A DNA stretch of 64,000 nucleotides. Source: an uncultured Fimbriimonadaceae bacterium (GTDB taxonomy: Bacteria > Armatimonadota > Fimbriimonadia > Fimbriimonadales > Fimbriimonadaceae). This document shows positions 31,202-39,590 of this stretch, one piece after another. The translations under genes and the position numbers were made by a program. The stretch spans positions 1 to 64,000 of the forward strand of contig CALGMO010000059.1 in assembly GCA_937961665.1 (NCBI GenBank). The letters run 5' to 3'. The notes beneath the pieces were generated by a model that made no database searches, was not told the DNA's origin, and saw nothing but the letters and a program-made list of their open reading frames with translations. The stretch's first letter is position 1. Every line of letters starts with the position of its first letter.

Positions 31202-33729
31202 TGCGTTCTAGAAGCTATCTCTTCCTGCTTGCAGTGCTGGTGCTCGCCGGCCTTTCGGCGTTCTTCTATTCCCGGACGCAGTACAACCTCGGTTTGGACG
31301 TCCGCGGCGGCGTCCGATTCACGTTCCAGATCGCGGAGCTGAAGCCGGAGCAGCGGGCCGATCTGCCTCGGATCCGCGCCAACGTCAAGCGCATCCTTCA
31401 GAACCGCGTCGGGGCGCTGGGCGGCGTGCAGGAAGGCACCGTGCAGGACAAAGGCACGGACCAGTTCGTGGTGGAGATTCCGGGCTACACGAACGTCGAG
31501 GAGGCGCGGAAGCTCCTTTCGACGACCGCCAGCCTCAAGTGGTACCACGCCCGGAACGTCAGCACGGAGCTCGCAACGCGTCGGTACGACGTCGCCACGA
31601 CGGAGAAGATCGGCGGAAGCAACGTGGTGACGTTCGTCCGTCACTTCGACCCCGAGGGCAAGCCGATTCGGCCGGGCGACCCGGAGTACCTGGAGATCAT
31701 CAAGGGCTGGGACCTGATCCTGCAGGGCGACGACCTGGCTGAGGCGCGCGTGGTGCCGAATCCTAGGGGCCAGGGGTTCATCCCGGCGATGCGCTTCTCC
31801 GCAACGGGCGCGCCGAAGATCGAGCGGTGGACTCGCCGCTACCAGAACCGCAGGGAAAACCTGGCTGCGGTGCTGGACAACCAGGTGATCAACATCGCTC
31901 CGCTGGAGCAAGGGGCGATCATCCGCGAGGAGGGCGTCATCCAGGGGCAGTTCGAGACGGAGTATGTGAAGAGGCTCGTGGAGCTTCTCAACTCCGGCGC
32001 GCTCCCCGTTGACCTCAAGGAGCTCAGCAGCCAGAAGGTGGACCCGACGATCGGCGCCCAAGCGCTGGACCAGATCGTTCGGGCCGGCGTCGCCTCGTTC
32101 GCGGCCATCTCGCTGTTCCTTCTGCTGTACTACGTCTTCCCGGGCTTCGTCGCCCTGCTGGCGCTGTTCCTCTACACGCTGTTCACGCTGACCGTCCTGA
32201 AGATGATCGGGGCGACGTTCTCGCTCGCCGCGATCGCCGCGTTCATCGTGTCGGTCGGCATGGCTGTGGACGCGAACATCCTCGTCTTCGAGAGGATGAA
32301 GGAGGAGCTCCGCGCGGGCTTGTCGCTCAACAAAGCGATCCACCTCGGCTTCAAGCGGGCGCTCCCGGCGATCGTGGACTCGAACGCCTGCACCATCCTG
32401 ACGTCGCTCGTGCTCGCGAACCTGGGTACCGGGCCGGTCAAGGGGTTCGCCAGCACGCTCATCATCGGCGTTGCGATCTCGCTGTTCACGGCGGTCACCG
32501 TGACCCGATCGCTGCTTCTGTTCTTCGTCGGTTCCGGCATCGGCGCGGACCCCAAGTGGTACGGTCTGAACCGCCAGTGGTTCGGAGAGTCGATCGAGCG
32601 GTCCGCAGAGCACAAGCCGCTCCAAGTGATCGCGAACTGGAAGAAGTACATCAGCTTCTCCGCGCTCGCCATCCTCATCGGCCTGCTGTTCATCGGAATG
32701 GGTGGCATCAAGCCAAACGTGGAGTTCCAAGGCGGCTACGAGATCAACTTCAAGCTCGGAGAGCGCAACCTGACCTCCAACCAGATCGCCGCGACGCTCG
32801 AGAGGAACGGCGTGCGCGGAGCCACCGTGAAGGTGTTGCCCGAGCAGCGCCTCGCAAGCGTGACGGTTCCGGAGACCCGGGAGCTCGAGGCCGCCGGTGC
32901 GGCGGCTGTGGATCAGCTGGCCCAGAAGGCCGGCTTTGCCAAGGACGACGTGGCCGAGTTCACCAAGGTCGGTCCGACGGTCCAGAAGGAGACCGTTCGG
33001 AACGCGATCTTGGGCGTCATCTACAGCACGGTGCTGATCGTCGTGTACCTTGCGATCCGCTTCGGCGTCGCGATGGGCGGGTTCCTCACCGGCCTGCGGT
33101 TCAGCGCGGCCACCATCGCGGCTCTCCTGCACGATACGGCGATCGTGCTCGGCATGGCCGCGCTGGTCGGATACCTGGCCAACTGGCAGATCTCCGCGCT
33201 GTTCATCACCGCGGTCCTGACGATGATCGGCTTCTCGACCCACGACACGATCGTGATCTTCGACCGAATCCGCGAGAACCTGCGACGGCCTCACCCCGGA
33301 GAGACGTTCGAGAACCTCGTAAACCGGTCCATCACCCAGTCGTTCGCGCGGTCGATCAACACGTCGTTCACCGTGATCCTGACGCTCGTCGTCCTGCTGA
33401 TTTGGGGTTCGACGACCACCGACCTCAAGTTCTTCAACCTCACGATGCTCGTCGGCATCGTGTTCGGAACGTACTCGTCCATCTTCATCGCGTCGCCGGT
33501 GCTCTACGCCATCGATCGCTGGATCATGCGCCGCAAGGGGGAAGACTCCGGCTTGATGGCGATCACCTCCAAGGAGCAGCAGTTCGCCCAGCGGGTGGTC
33601 AGCCCCGCCGCCAGCGTCGACTCGACGCCCGCGGACCTCGAGACGAAGGCGGGTCAGTACGGCCAGATCCGGCGCAGGCGAAGAGCCTCCGAGGCCAATC
33701 GGTCCATCACGGAGATCGAGGAACCCTAG
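31201..33729 (+). CDS. secDF: Fused protein-export membrane protein SecDF
   Basis: An 842-aa single-chain SecD-SecF using proton motive force to help SecYEG export. The SecD half (1-~445) has helix 1 (7-22), GLDVRGGVRFTFQI, a large extracytoplasmic domain, and helices in 295-440. The SecF half (~465-842) repeats the plan with helix SALAILIGLLFIGMG, VEFQGGYEINF, and helices in 620-785. Typical motifs IAAFIVSVGMAVDANILVFERMKEEL and ALLHDTAIVLGM/IGFSTHDTIVIFDRIREN are present. The start is TTG with a strong GGAGG. The C-terminal ~60 residues are charged and cytoplasmic. YajC is not encoded nearby. Confidence 0.95.
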   Translation: MRSRSYLFLLAVLVLAGLSAFFYSRTQYNLGLDVRGGVRFTFQIAELKPEQRADLPRIRANVKRILQNRVGALGGVQEGTVQDKGTDQFVVEIPGYTNVEEARKLLSTTASLKWYHARNVSTELATRRYDVATTEKIGGSNVVTFVRHFDPEGKPIRPGDPEYLEIIKGWDLILQGDDLAEARVVPNPRGQGFIPAMRFSATGAPKIERWTRRYQNRRENLAAVLDNQVINIAPLEQGAIIREEGVIQGQFETEYVKRLVELLNSGALPVDLKELSSQKVDPTIGAQALDQIVRAGVASFAAISLFLLLYYVFPGFVALLALFLYTLFTLTVLKMIGATFSLAAIAAFIVSVGMAVDANILVFERMKEELRAGLSLNKAIHLGFKRALPAIVDSNACTILTSLVLANLGTGPVKGFASTLIIGVAISLFTAVTVTRSLLLFFVGSGIGADPKWYGLNRQWFGESIERSAEHKPLQVIANWKKYISFSALAILIGLLFIGMGGIKPNVEFQGGYEINFKLGERNLTSNQIAATLERNGVRGATVKVLPEQRLASVTVPETRELEAAGAAAVDQLAQKAGFAKDDVAEFTKVGPTVQKETVRNAILGVIYSTVLIVVYLAIRFGVAMGGFLTGLRFSAATIAALLHDTAIVLGMAALVGYLANWQISALFITAVLTMIGFSTHDTIVIFDRIRENLRRPHPGETFENLVNRSITQSFARSINTSFTVILTLVVLLIWGSTTTDLKFFNLTMLVGIVFGTYSSIFIASPVLYAIDRWIMRRKGEDSGLMAITSKEQQFAQRVVSPAASVDSTPADLETKAGQYGQIRRRRRASEANRSITEIEEP

Positions 33730-33741
33730 AGCGGCCGCGAC

Positions 33742-34590
33742 TCAGTCGAGGAAGACCATGCGGGCTTCCGGCGATCCAGCCGGGAGCCCGTTCTCTTGGA
33801 GCGCCTCGACGAGCAGAGCCACCTGCTGCCTCATCCAATCCCGCCGGGCTCCGTCCACCAGGCTGCCTTCGTCGTCGATCGCAAGACTGCGATGGAGCCG
33901 GTCCACCGCGTCGACCGCCTCGAACAGGGCGTCGAGGGTCCACAGCGGGATCGGGTTCCTGGCGACGCGGAATCCGAGGTCCACGGCGCTGGCCTTGTTG
34001 GGCGCGGTCCGGGCGTCTGTCGACACCTGCGCTTCGAGAAGGGGCTCGGGCCACTCGGATGAGGCGAGGCTGAGCCGACCGCTCTGTTGGGCGAAGCCCA
34101 GACCCCCGAGCACAGCCATCAATGGCTCGAGGTCGTACCAGCCTTGCGCGGGTTGGACCGTCACGGCCACGGAGGCGTCCAAGGCCTCTTGGAGCTGCTG
34201 CAGGTCGCGGACCCGCTCGTCGACGAGCTCCGGCGGCGTCAGAGGCATGGCCACCCGCTCCAGACCGGTGGCCAGACGTTCGGCAGTGTGGAACAGGCGC
34301 TCCGCGGAACGCGACGTGAGGTGCCCGCGACGGTCGAGGTAAGGCCAGGCGAGCGCCAGCGAGTCGTACACCACGGCGTTTTCGGATGGCGTCAGAAGGC
34401 GCCAGGAGGCGTCGCTCGGCGCCATGGCGTACACCATCGGCCTGCCCAGCGCCTCGAACCACGGGTGGGAGAAGACCTCGCGGGCCTTCAGTCCGGCCAA
34501 CGGCTGTGGACCGACGAGCTCCACCACGAACTGCACGGCGACGCGCGGGCCTTGGGATTCAGCGGGCTGGGGAATCGGCGGGATCCTCAA
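33742..34590 (-). CDS. ZipA-C-like protein of uncertain function
   Basis: A 282-aa protein that starts at a TTG overlapping the era stop codon as TTGA, so it is translationally coupled to era. There is no signal peptide. An N-terminal alpha/beta region (about 15-135) is followed by AQGWYDLEPLMAVLGGLGFAQ, and the C-terminal half ends LFEAVDAVDRLHRSL...VALLVEALQENGLPAGSPEARMVF. The last part resembles the closing pattern of the ZipA C-terminal FtsZ-binding fold in Betaproteobacteria, but it lacks the N-terminal membrane anchor of ZipA. A role in division or in binding a GTPase partner is only a hypothesis. It converges on secDF with 12 bp between stops. Confidence 0.6.
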   Translation of the reverse strand: MRIPPIPQPAESQGPRVAVQFVVELVGPQPLAGLKAREVFSHPWFEALGRPMVYAMAPSDASWRLLTPSENAVVYDSLALAWPYLDRRGHLTSRSAERLFHTAERLATGLERVAMPLTPPELVDERVRDLQQLQEALDASVAVTVQPAQGWYDLEPLMAVLGGLGFAQQSGRLSLASSEWPEPLLEAQVSTDARTAPNKASAVDLGFRVARNPIPLWTLDALFEAVDAVDRLHRSLAIDDEGSLVDGARRDWMRQQVALLVEALQENGLPAGSPEARMVFLD

Positions 34591-35492
34591 TCGAGGTACT
34601 CCAGCTCCTGCAGCATCCGCGGGTTCATGCGCCAGCCCTCGCGGACCTTCACGAACAGCTCGAGGAACACCCTCCTCCCAAGCAGCTCCTCGATCTCCTG
34701 CCTCGCCTTGGTGCCGATGGTCTTGATGAACCGCCCTTGGTGACCGATGAGGATCGCCTTCTGGCTCTGCTTCTCCACGACGATCGACGCGGAGATGGCG
34801 AGCACGCCGTTCGGATCCTCTGGCTCCTCCCAAGACTCCACCACGACGGCCGTCGCGTGGGGAACCTCCTGCCGGGTGGCGTTTAGAATTTTTTCCCGAA
34901 CGAGCTCGGCGGCCATGAAGCGAGCCGACTGGTCCGTGAAGTCGTCCGGATCGTACAGGGGGGGACCATCTGGTAGCCGCTCCACGATCTGGCGGACGAG
35001 CTTATCGACGTTCGTGCCGTCCAGCGCCGTGGTCAGCATGAAGTCGACCGCACCCAGGGCGTTCACGTAGTGGTCCACGGTCTTCTGGACGTGCTCGGGG
35101 CGCAGCCGGTCCATCTTGTTGACGCAGACCAGCACCGGCACCTGCTTGGGCTTCGGGACGGACTGCACCATGCGGACGATCTCCGCGTCGTCCTCGTCGG
35201 GTCTCCTCGAACCGTCGGCGACGAAGACGATCAGATCCACGTCCGTCAGGCTGGTTCGGGCGGCCTCCACCATCGCTCTGCCGAGCCGGGTGTGGGGCTC
35301 ATGCACGCCCGGCGTGTCCACGAAGGCGATCTGGTACTCGTCGGTGGTGAGGATGCCCACGACCCGCTTGCGGGTGGTCTGTGCCTTGTTGCTGACGATC
35401 GAGACCTTCTGACCGACGATCTGGTTCAGAAGGGTGCTCTTGCCCGCGTTGGGTTTTCCGATCAGGGCGACGCGTCCGCTTCGGTAGCCCAT
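34587..35492 (-). CDS. era: GTPase Era
   Basis: A 301-aa ribosome-assembly GTPase. G1 is GKPNAGKS (12-19), G3 DTPG (about 59-62), G4 NKMD, and switch region KAQTTRKRVVGI. The C-terminal KH domain (about 215-301) contains VVEKQSQKAILIGHQGRFIKTIGTKAR. It binds 16S rRNA during 30S maturation. It follows the 1092-aa glycosidase-like gene by 3 bp and is coupled to the ZipA-C-like gene downstream. Confidence 0.97.
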   Translation of the reverse strand: MGYRSGRVALIGKPNAGKSTLLNQIVGQKVSIVSNKAQTTRKRVVGILTTDEYQIAFVDTPGVHEPHTRLGRAMVEAARTSLTDVDLIVFVADGSRRPDEDDAEIVRMVQSVPKPKQVPVLVCVNKMDRLRPEHVQKTVDHYVNALGAVDFMLTTALDGTNVDKLVRQIVERLPDGPPLYDPDDFTDQSARFMAAELVREKILNATRQEVPHATAVVVESWEEPEDPNGVLAISASIVVEKQSQKAILIGHQGRFIKTIGTKARQEIEELLGRRVFLELFVKVREGWRMNPRMLQELEYLD

Positions 35493-35495
35493 GGA

Positions 35496-38400
35496 TCACT
35501 CGCGCCGACGGAAGATGACGTTGAGCCCGAGAGTGTCGTCCGGATCGAGCAGGAGCTTCTCCGGACTCTCCTCCGCTCGGTCCTCGGCCGCGGGGCGGGA
35601 CTCGGCGGCGGAGGACTTGCGCCGCCTCCTGCGCCGAGAGCCCGGCGTCTGCTGGACCGGTTCCGGCTCCTCCTCGCGCTCTTCGGCGATCTTGGGCCGC
35701 AGCATCCACTCCTCAGCGAGCTCGTCCAGGCTGGCGCCTTCGATCCACTCGTCCAGCTTCATGATCGGCACATCGAAATCGGCCGCGTCCGTCTCGATGG
35801 TGTTCTCGTCGCGGGGCGGGATCTCCGGGAAGGCGAGGGCCTGCTGGAAGTCCGTTCTCAGCAGGTGCTCGATCTCCAGCTTGGGCCCAACCAGGAACAG
35901 GTGGCTCGAGCCGTCTTGGCCGTAGAAGCGCAGGTTGGTGGTCTCCTCGGCGACCCACTCCTCCGAGAGCAGGTTGTACGCCGACCACTTGCCCGGCAGA
36001 GCCAGCGTCCTCTGCCCGCTGCCCGAACAGTGCACCAGCAGGAAAGGAGGCCGCACGTGCACCACATCGTCCTGGAAGTTCCAGACGTGCGCCCCCGCCA
36101 GCTGGCCGAGCGCCCGGATGAGCGAGGGGGTCACCACGGGTTCGCCCAAGAACACCGACTTCCATCGCGCGGATCGGTCGCCGTCCTTGCCGAACTCCCG
36201 CATCAGGAAGCTCGGCAGGCCGGTCTGCGTGTATTCGCCCAAGACCACCGCCTCCTCAGGAATGCCGCAGTAGCTGGGCTCGAAGAGCGTGCGCCCGATG
36301 TGCTCCCTATCGCCGAACGCCTCGCACAAGGGGTGCCGGCGGTGCAGGATCGTGGTGCCGGTCTTGCTGCTGAACGGCTGCGGCTTGAGGGCGATGCCCG
36401 TCACCTCGCGGGCGCGCTCGAGGCTCTCTCGGCCCGACTCGAACAGGCTGGCCGCGTAGAGCCAGAAGAGAACCTTGTCGTCCCGCTGGAGCCTCTGCTT
36501 GATGGCGCTTCGAAGCTCCTGGCGGATGTCCCAAGCGTTGACGAAGATGTAGAGCTTGCTCTCGGGGAAGGTCTCGCGGTGCGCCAGGTCGCTCAGCAGG
36601 TAGAACCCGGCGCTCAGCCCGGACCGCAGGACGGCCTCCCGCACGTTCTGGACGAGGATCTGGAACGCTTGGGCGTCGACGAGGTAGGCGAGGGCCCTTT
36701 CGTCGATGAAAACCGCGGCGTCGGGCTCCGTCACCGGCGCCACCATCCCGAGCTGGAGGCAGTCCCTCAGCTTGTGGGCTCTCTGCCAGACGCTGGACGT
36801 CTTGAGCCAACCGTTGCCCCGCAGGTCCATCCAGCACACGCCGTGCGAATGCGCCAAGGCCGATCCGGCGCCCCGCCAATGGACGGCCTCGAGAGCCTGC
36901 GGAGTGCGGATGACCGGGTTGAACTCGTCGGGGTCCAGGCCCTCCCCAAGCGAGGTCCGGTAATCCTCCTCGCTGAGGAACAGCTTGCCGTTCAGGTTGA
37001 AGGAGTCGATCGGGCTCGGGAACGGCGCGCTTCCGCCGGGCTCTCGGCTCTTGTAGCTGGGCGGTCCGGAGATGTAGTCGATCTCCCTCGTCCGCAGGAT
37101 CTTCCCGAGGCTCAGGTGGCCGCTGTCGGGGTGCGACCACTCAAAGGTGTAGCCGTAGCAGACGCCCACGAGGAACCACCCTTCCGAGGCCTCTTTGACG
37201 GCGTAGGCCAGGTCGGCGAGGCGGGCGGCCATGGCGTCGCTGAGGAAGAGGTGGTAGTCCACCCACCGTCGGTCCTTTCGGTTCGCTCGGACGAACTTGT
37301 CGGCCTGCTGGGAGGGCGGTTGGTAAGGGGGAACCTCCAGGTTGTCGAAATCCACCCTGCCGTCGAACCATGCCGCGCGGAGAGCCACGACGTCGCCCAG
37401 GTAGCGCTTCTGAGCCCATCGCCGGAAGAGGTCGCGCGCGGCTTTGGAGTCGTCGTACCCCGCGCCCTCGGGGTTGAACCACTCGCCGCGGTCGAGGTGC
37501 AGACCGATCACGCGCTCGGCGTTCGGCATCAGGCGGATCTGCCTGACGAAGGTCGCCAGGCATTCCTTGACCATCGACCAGTAGGCGTCGTCGCACACCG
37601 AGGGCTCGGCCAGCTTCCCGTTCTGAAGCAGGTACCGGGCGTTCGGGTACCTCTCCTGCCAGCCCGGCGGCGCGACGAACACGATCCGGAACAGCACCCG
37701 GGCCTCCGGATCCGCCTCGACGGCCTTCTTCAGCAGATAGCCGGCCATCCGCACCGCGTCCTCGACGGCGGCGGGATCGGTGTCGAAATCCACCAGGAAG
37801 GAGTGCAGGTGCAGCCCGGCCTCGCCGGCCATGGCGACCTGCTCGAACACGTTGCGCGCTTTGCGCTCGTCGGAAGCCTGGCCGAAGAACAGGATCGGTG
37901 GAACCGCCCGACCACCCACGACCAAGATCGGGTTGCCGTCCTTGGTGACGATCTGCGGGGCCTCCGGCGGGGTCGGGATCGCGGGCCTCGGCGGGATCAG
38001 AGGCTCGGGCTTCTTCGGCTTGACGACGGTCGGTTCGGGCGGCGTGGGCTTGCGGCTGGCCGCGCGGCGGGGCGCAGGCTGGGGCTCGGCCGGCGCGCTC
38101 GGCAGGATGGCGTCCAGCGCGGTGATCGGCTTCTGGGCGCCGTCTCCCCGCTTGGAGCGCTTGGATCGGCGGGGTGCCTGCTTCGACTCCTCGACCGGCG
38201 CGGACGCTTCCTGCTTGCGCGGTTCCTTGTCCCTATCCTTCTTGGCGTGGGGTCGCCAGAGAACGACGGGGAAGGACTCCCCCTCCTGCAGGAGAGCCGC
38301 CAGCTCTGGCACCGTGGCCGCGACGTCCCAGCGCTCCTCCACCGTGTCCGGCTCGGTCTTTTCCGGCGGCGCGGGCAGGGCGGGGAGAGGCACTCTGCCC

Positions 38401-38774
38401 TGAGGGTTCTCCTCCGTCTTCGGCTCGTCCAACGAGGCGGAACCAGCAACCCCTTCCGCAGGTTGCTTGCGCCTGCGGGTGCGCTTGGGCTTGGGCTCGG
38501 GCTGGGGCGACTCCGGCGCCGGCTCTTGGGGCGCCGGATCGGCGGGCGGCTCCGTGGCGACCGCCTCCAGGGTCTGGGTTTCCGCCTGGACCGGCTCAGG
38601 AGCCGGGTCCTCGGTCTTCTTCGCCCTCCGGCGGACTCGCTTTACCTTCTCCTTGATGATCTCGATCAGGTTGGGCGCCTCGCTGCTCGGCGCGTCGGCG
38701 GCCGGCTCGGTGGACGCTGATTGGGTCGTCTGCGGCTGGGGCGAAGTTTCGCTGTCTAGTTTCTTGCGTGGCAT
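35496..38774 (-). CDS. Large cytoplasmic glycoside-hydrolase-like protein with charged disordered ends
   Basis: A 1092-aa protein with no signal peptide. Residues 1-~290 are low complexity: Pro/Glu/Lys-rich with basic blocks (KVKRVRRRAKK, KPKRTRRRKQ, SKRSKR). A structured core (about 300-1000) resembles a GH42-type or related (beta/alpha)8 glycosidase, with VIGLHLDRGEWFNPEG as a candidate acid/base segment, GVCYGYTFEW, and a Rossmann-like trimerisation-type region around AVFIDERALAYLVDAQ. The C-terminus (about 1030-1092) is again charged, with SRRRRRRKSS. Such basic disordered tails are common in RNA-binding enzymes like RNase E, not in glycosidases. Position in front of era and behind a HAD phosphatase is odd for a sugar hydrolase. 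Substrate unknown; catalytic residues not verified. Confidence 0.7.
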   Translation of the reverse strand: MPRKKLDSETSPQPQTTQSASTEPAADAPSSEAPNLIEIIKEKVKRVRRRAKKTEDPAPEPVQAETQTLEAVATEPPADPAPQEPAPESPQPEPKPKRTRRRKQPAEGVAGSASLDEPKTEENPQGRVPLPALPAPPEKTEPDTVEERWDVAATVPELAALLQEGESFPVVLWRPHAKKDRDKEPRKQEASAPVEESKQAPRRSKRSKRGDGAQKPITALDAILPSAPAEPQPAPRRAASRKPTPPEPTVVKPKKPEPLIPPRPAIPTPPEAPQIVTKDGNPILVVGGRAVPPILFFGQASDERKARNVFEQVAMAGEAGLHLHSFLVDFDTDPAAVEDAVRMAGYLLKKAVEADPEARVLFRIVFVAPPGWQERYPNARYLLQNGKLAEPSVCDDAYWSMVKECLATFVRQIRLMPNAERVIGLHLDRGEWFNPEGAGYDDSKAARDLFRRWAQKRYLGDVVALRAAWFDGRVDFDNLEVPPYQPPSQQADKFVRANRKDRRWVDYHLFLSDAMAARLADLAYAVKEASEGWFLVGVCYGYTFEWSHPDSGHLSLGKILRTREIDYISGPPSYKSREPGGSAPFPSPIDSFNLNGKLFLSEEDYRTSLGEGLDPDEFNPVIRTPQALEAVHWRGAGSALAHSHGVCWMDLRGNGWLKTSSVWQRAHKLRDCLQLGMVAPVTEPDAAVFIDERALAYLVDAQAFQILVQNVREAVLRSGLSAGFYLLSDLAHRETFPESKLYIFVNAWDIRQELRSAIKQRLQRDDKVLFWLYAASLFESGRESLERAREVTGIALKPQPFSSKTGTTILHRRHPLCEAFGDREHIGRTLFEPSYCGIPEEAVVLGEYTQTGLPSFLMREFGKDGDRSARWKSVFLGEPVVTPSLIRALGQLAGAHVWNFQDDVVHVRPPFLLVHCSGSGQRTLALPGKWSAYNLLSEEWVAEETTNLRFYGQDGSSHLFLVGPKLEIEHLLRTDFQQALAFPEIPPRDENTIETDAADFDVPIMKLDEWIEGASLDELAEEWMLRPKIAEEREEEPEPVQQTPGSRRRRRRKSSAAESRPAAEDRAEESPEKLLLDPDDTLGLNVIFRRRE

Positions 38775-39460
38775 GGGTGAAGATCGATCTCTTTTCGGAG
38801 TTCTTCAAGGAGCTCCATGGGATGTTCGAAGAGGCGGTCCGGCAGGGACGCCTCCAGCGACCTCCGATCTCCCGCGCCATAGGCCACGGCCCATGCCTCG
38901 CAACCGGCAGCCCGAGCGCACGCCACGTCGAACGTGGAGTCGCCGACGAAGACGACCCGGCCGGACCTCGCACCCAGCAGGGAGCGTGCGAGGAGGGCGG
39001 AATCGGGCGCCGGCTTGCCCCGTTCGACGTCTGTGGAACAGACAACGGCATCGACGCCTTCGACCCAAGGGTGACGGGAGCGGAAGGCCTCGAATTCGGT
39101 GCGGGTCTTGCTCGTGACGATGGCCGTGGGAATGCCGCGGTCTCGGCAGAGGTGCAGGAGCTCCTTGGTGTGTGGAAAAACCGCTTCCAAGTGACTGTGT
39201 TCCGCGAAGCGGGTCTCCGCGAAACGGACTCGCTCTCGGATGGCGTCCTCGCTTGGGGGCACCGGATCCAAGACGGCCACCTGCTTGCTCAGAGGGAGGC
39301 CGACCATGGCCACGATGCGTTCGCGGGGCGGACGCCGACCGGCGTAGCGCTCCAAGGTGTCCCCGAGGCCCTCGACGATCGCAGCGAGCGAATCCACAAG
39401 CGTTCCGTCCAGATCGAGGAGAACCGCTCGGATCCGTCCCGAGGCCGCGGAGGAAGCCAT
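38756..39460 (-). CDS. HAD-superfamily phosphatase (phosphoglycolate/pyrophosphatase type)
   Basis: A 234-aa hydrolase. HAD motif I is DLDGTLVDS (Asp nucleophile about residue 16), motif II the Thr/Ser of IVTSKTR, motif III Lys in GKPAPDS, and motif IV GDSTFD. The cap domain between motifs I and II is the alpha-helical C1 type found in Gph and PpaX. It overlaps the next gene by 19 nt. A CATACT box lies 10 nt before the ATG, with only AGG near the start. Substrate is not predictable beyond small phosphomonoesters or pyrophosphate. Confidence 0.85.
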   Translation of the reverse strand: MASSAASGRIRAVLLDLDGTLVDSLAAIVEGLGDTLERYAGRRPPRERIVAMVGLPLSKQVAVLDPVPPSEDAIRERVRFAETRFAEHSHLEAVFPHTKELLHLCRDRGIPTAIVTSKTRTEFEAFRSRHPWVEGVDAVVCSTDVERGKPAPDSALLARSLLGARSGRVVFVGDSTFDVACARAAGCEAWAVAYGAGDRRSLEASLPDRLFEHPMELLEELRKEIDLHPCHARN

Positions 39461-39590
39461 ACCTGCCCGAAGTATGGCAGATTCGCCCTCGGGTCGCCCG
39501 GGACGGCGGCCGCTTCTTGGCGGATTCCCCTTAAGATTGCCGGGTTGATGCCGATGATGTTCCTAGCGAGACTTCGCACAGGTTCCGCGC

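Noticed and set aside
30283-33294. Long minus-strand open frame upstream of pyrC, antisense to secDF
   Set aside because: His/Arg/Asp-rich translation without domains, produced by high GC on the complement of secDF. pyrC begins at 30282 where the family alignment starts.
35070-38720. 1216-codon plus-strand frame opposite era and the glycosidase-like gene
   Set aside because: Shadow of two well-supported minus-strand proteins; composition is Arg/Leu/Gly/His-rich with no motif.
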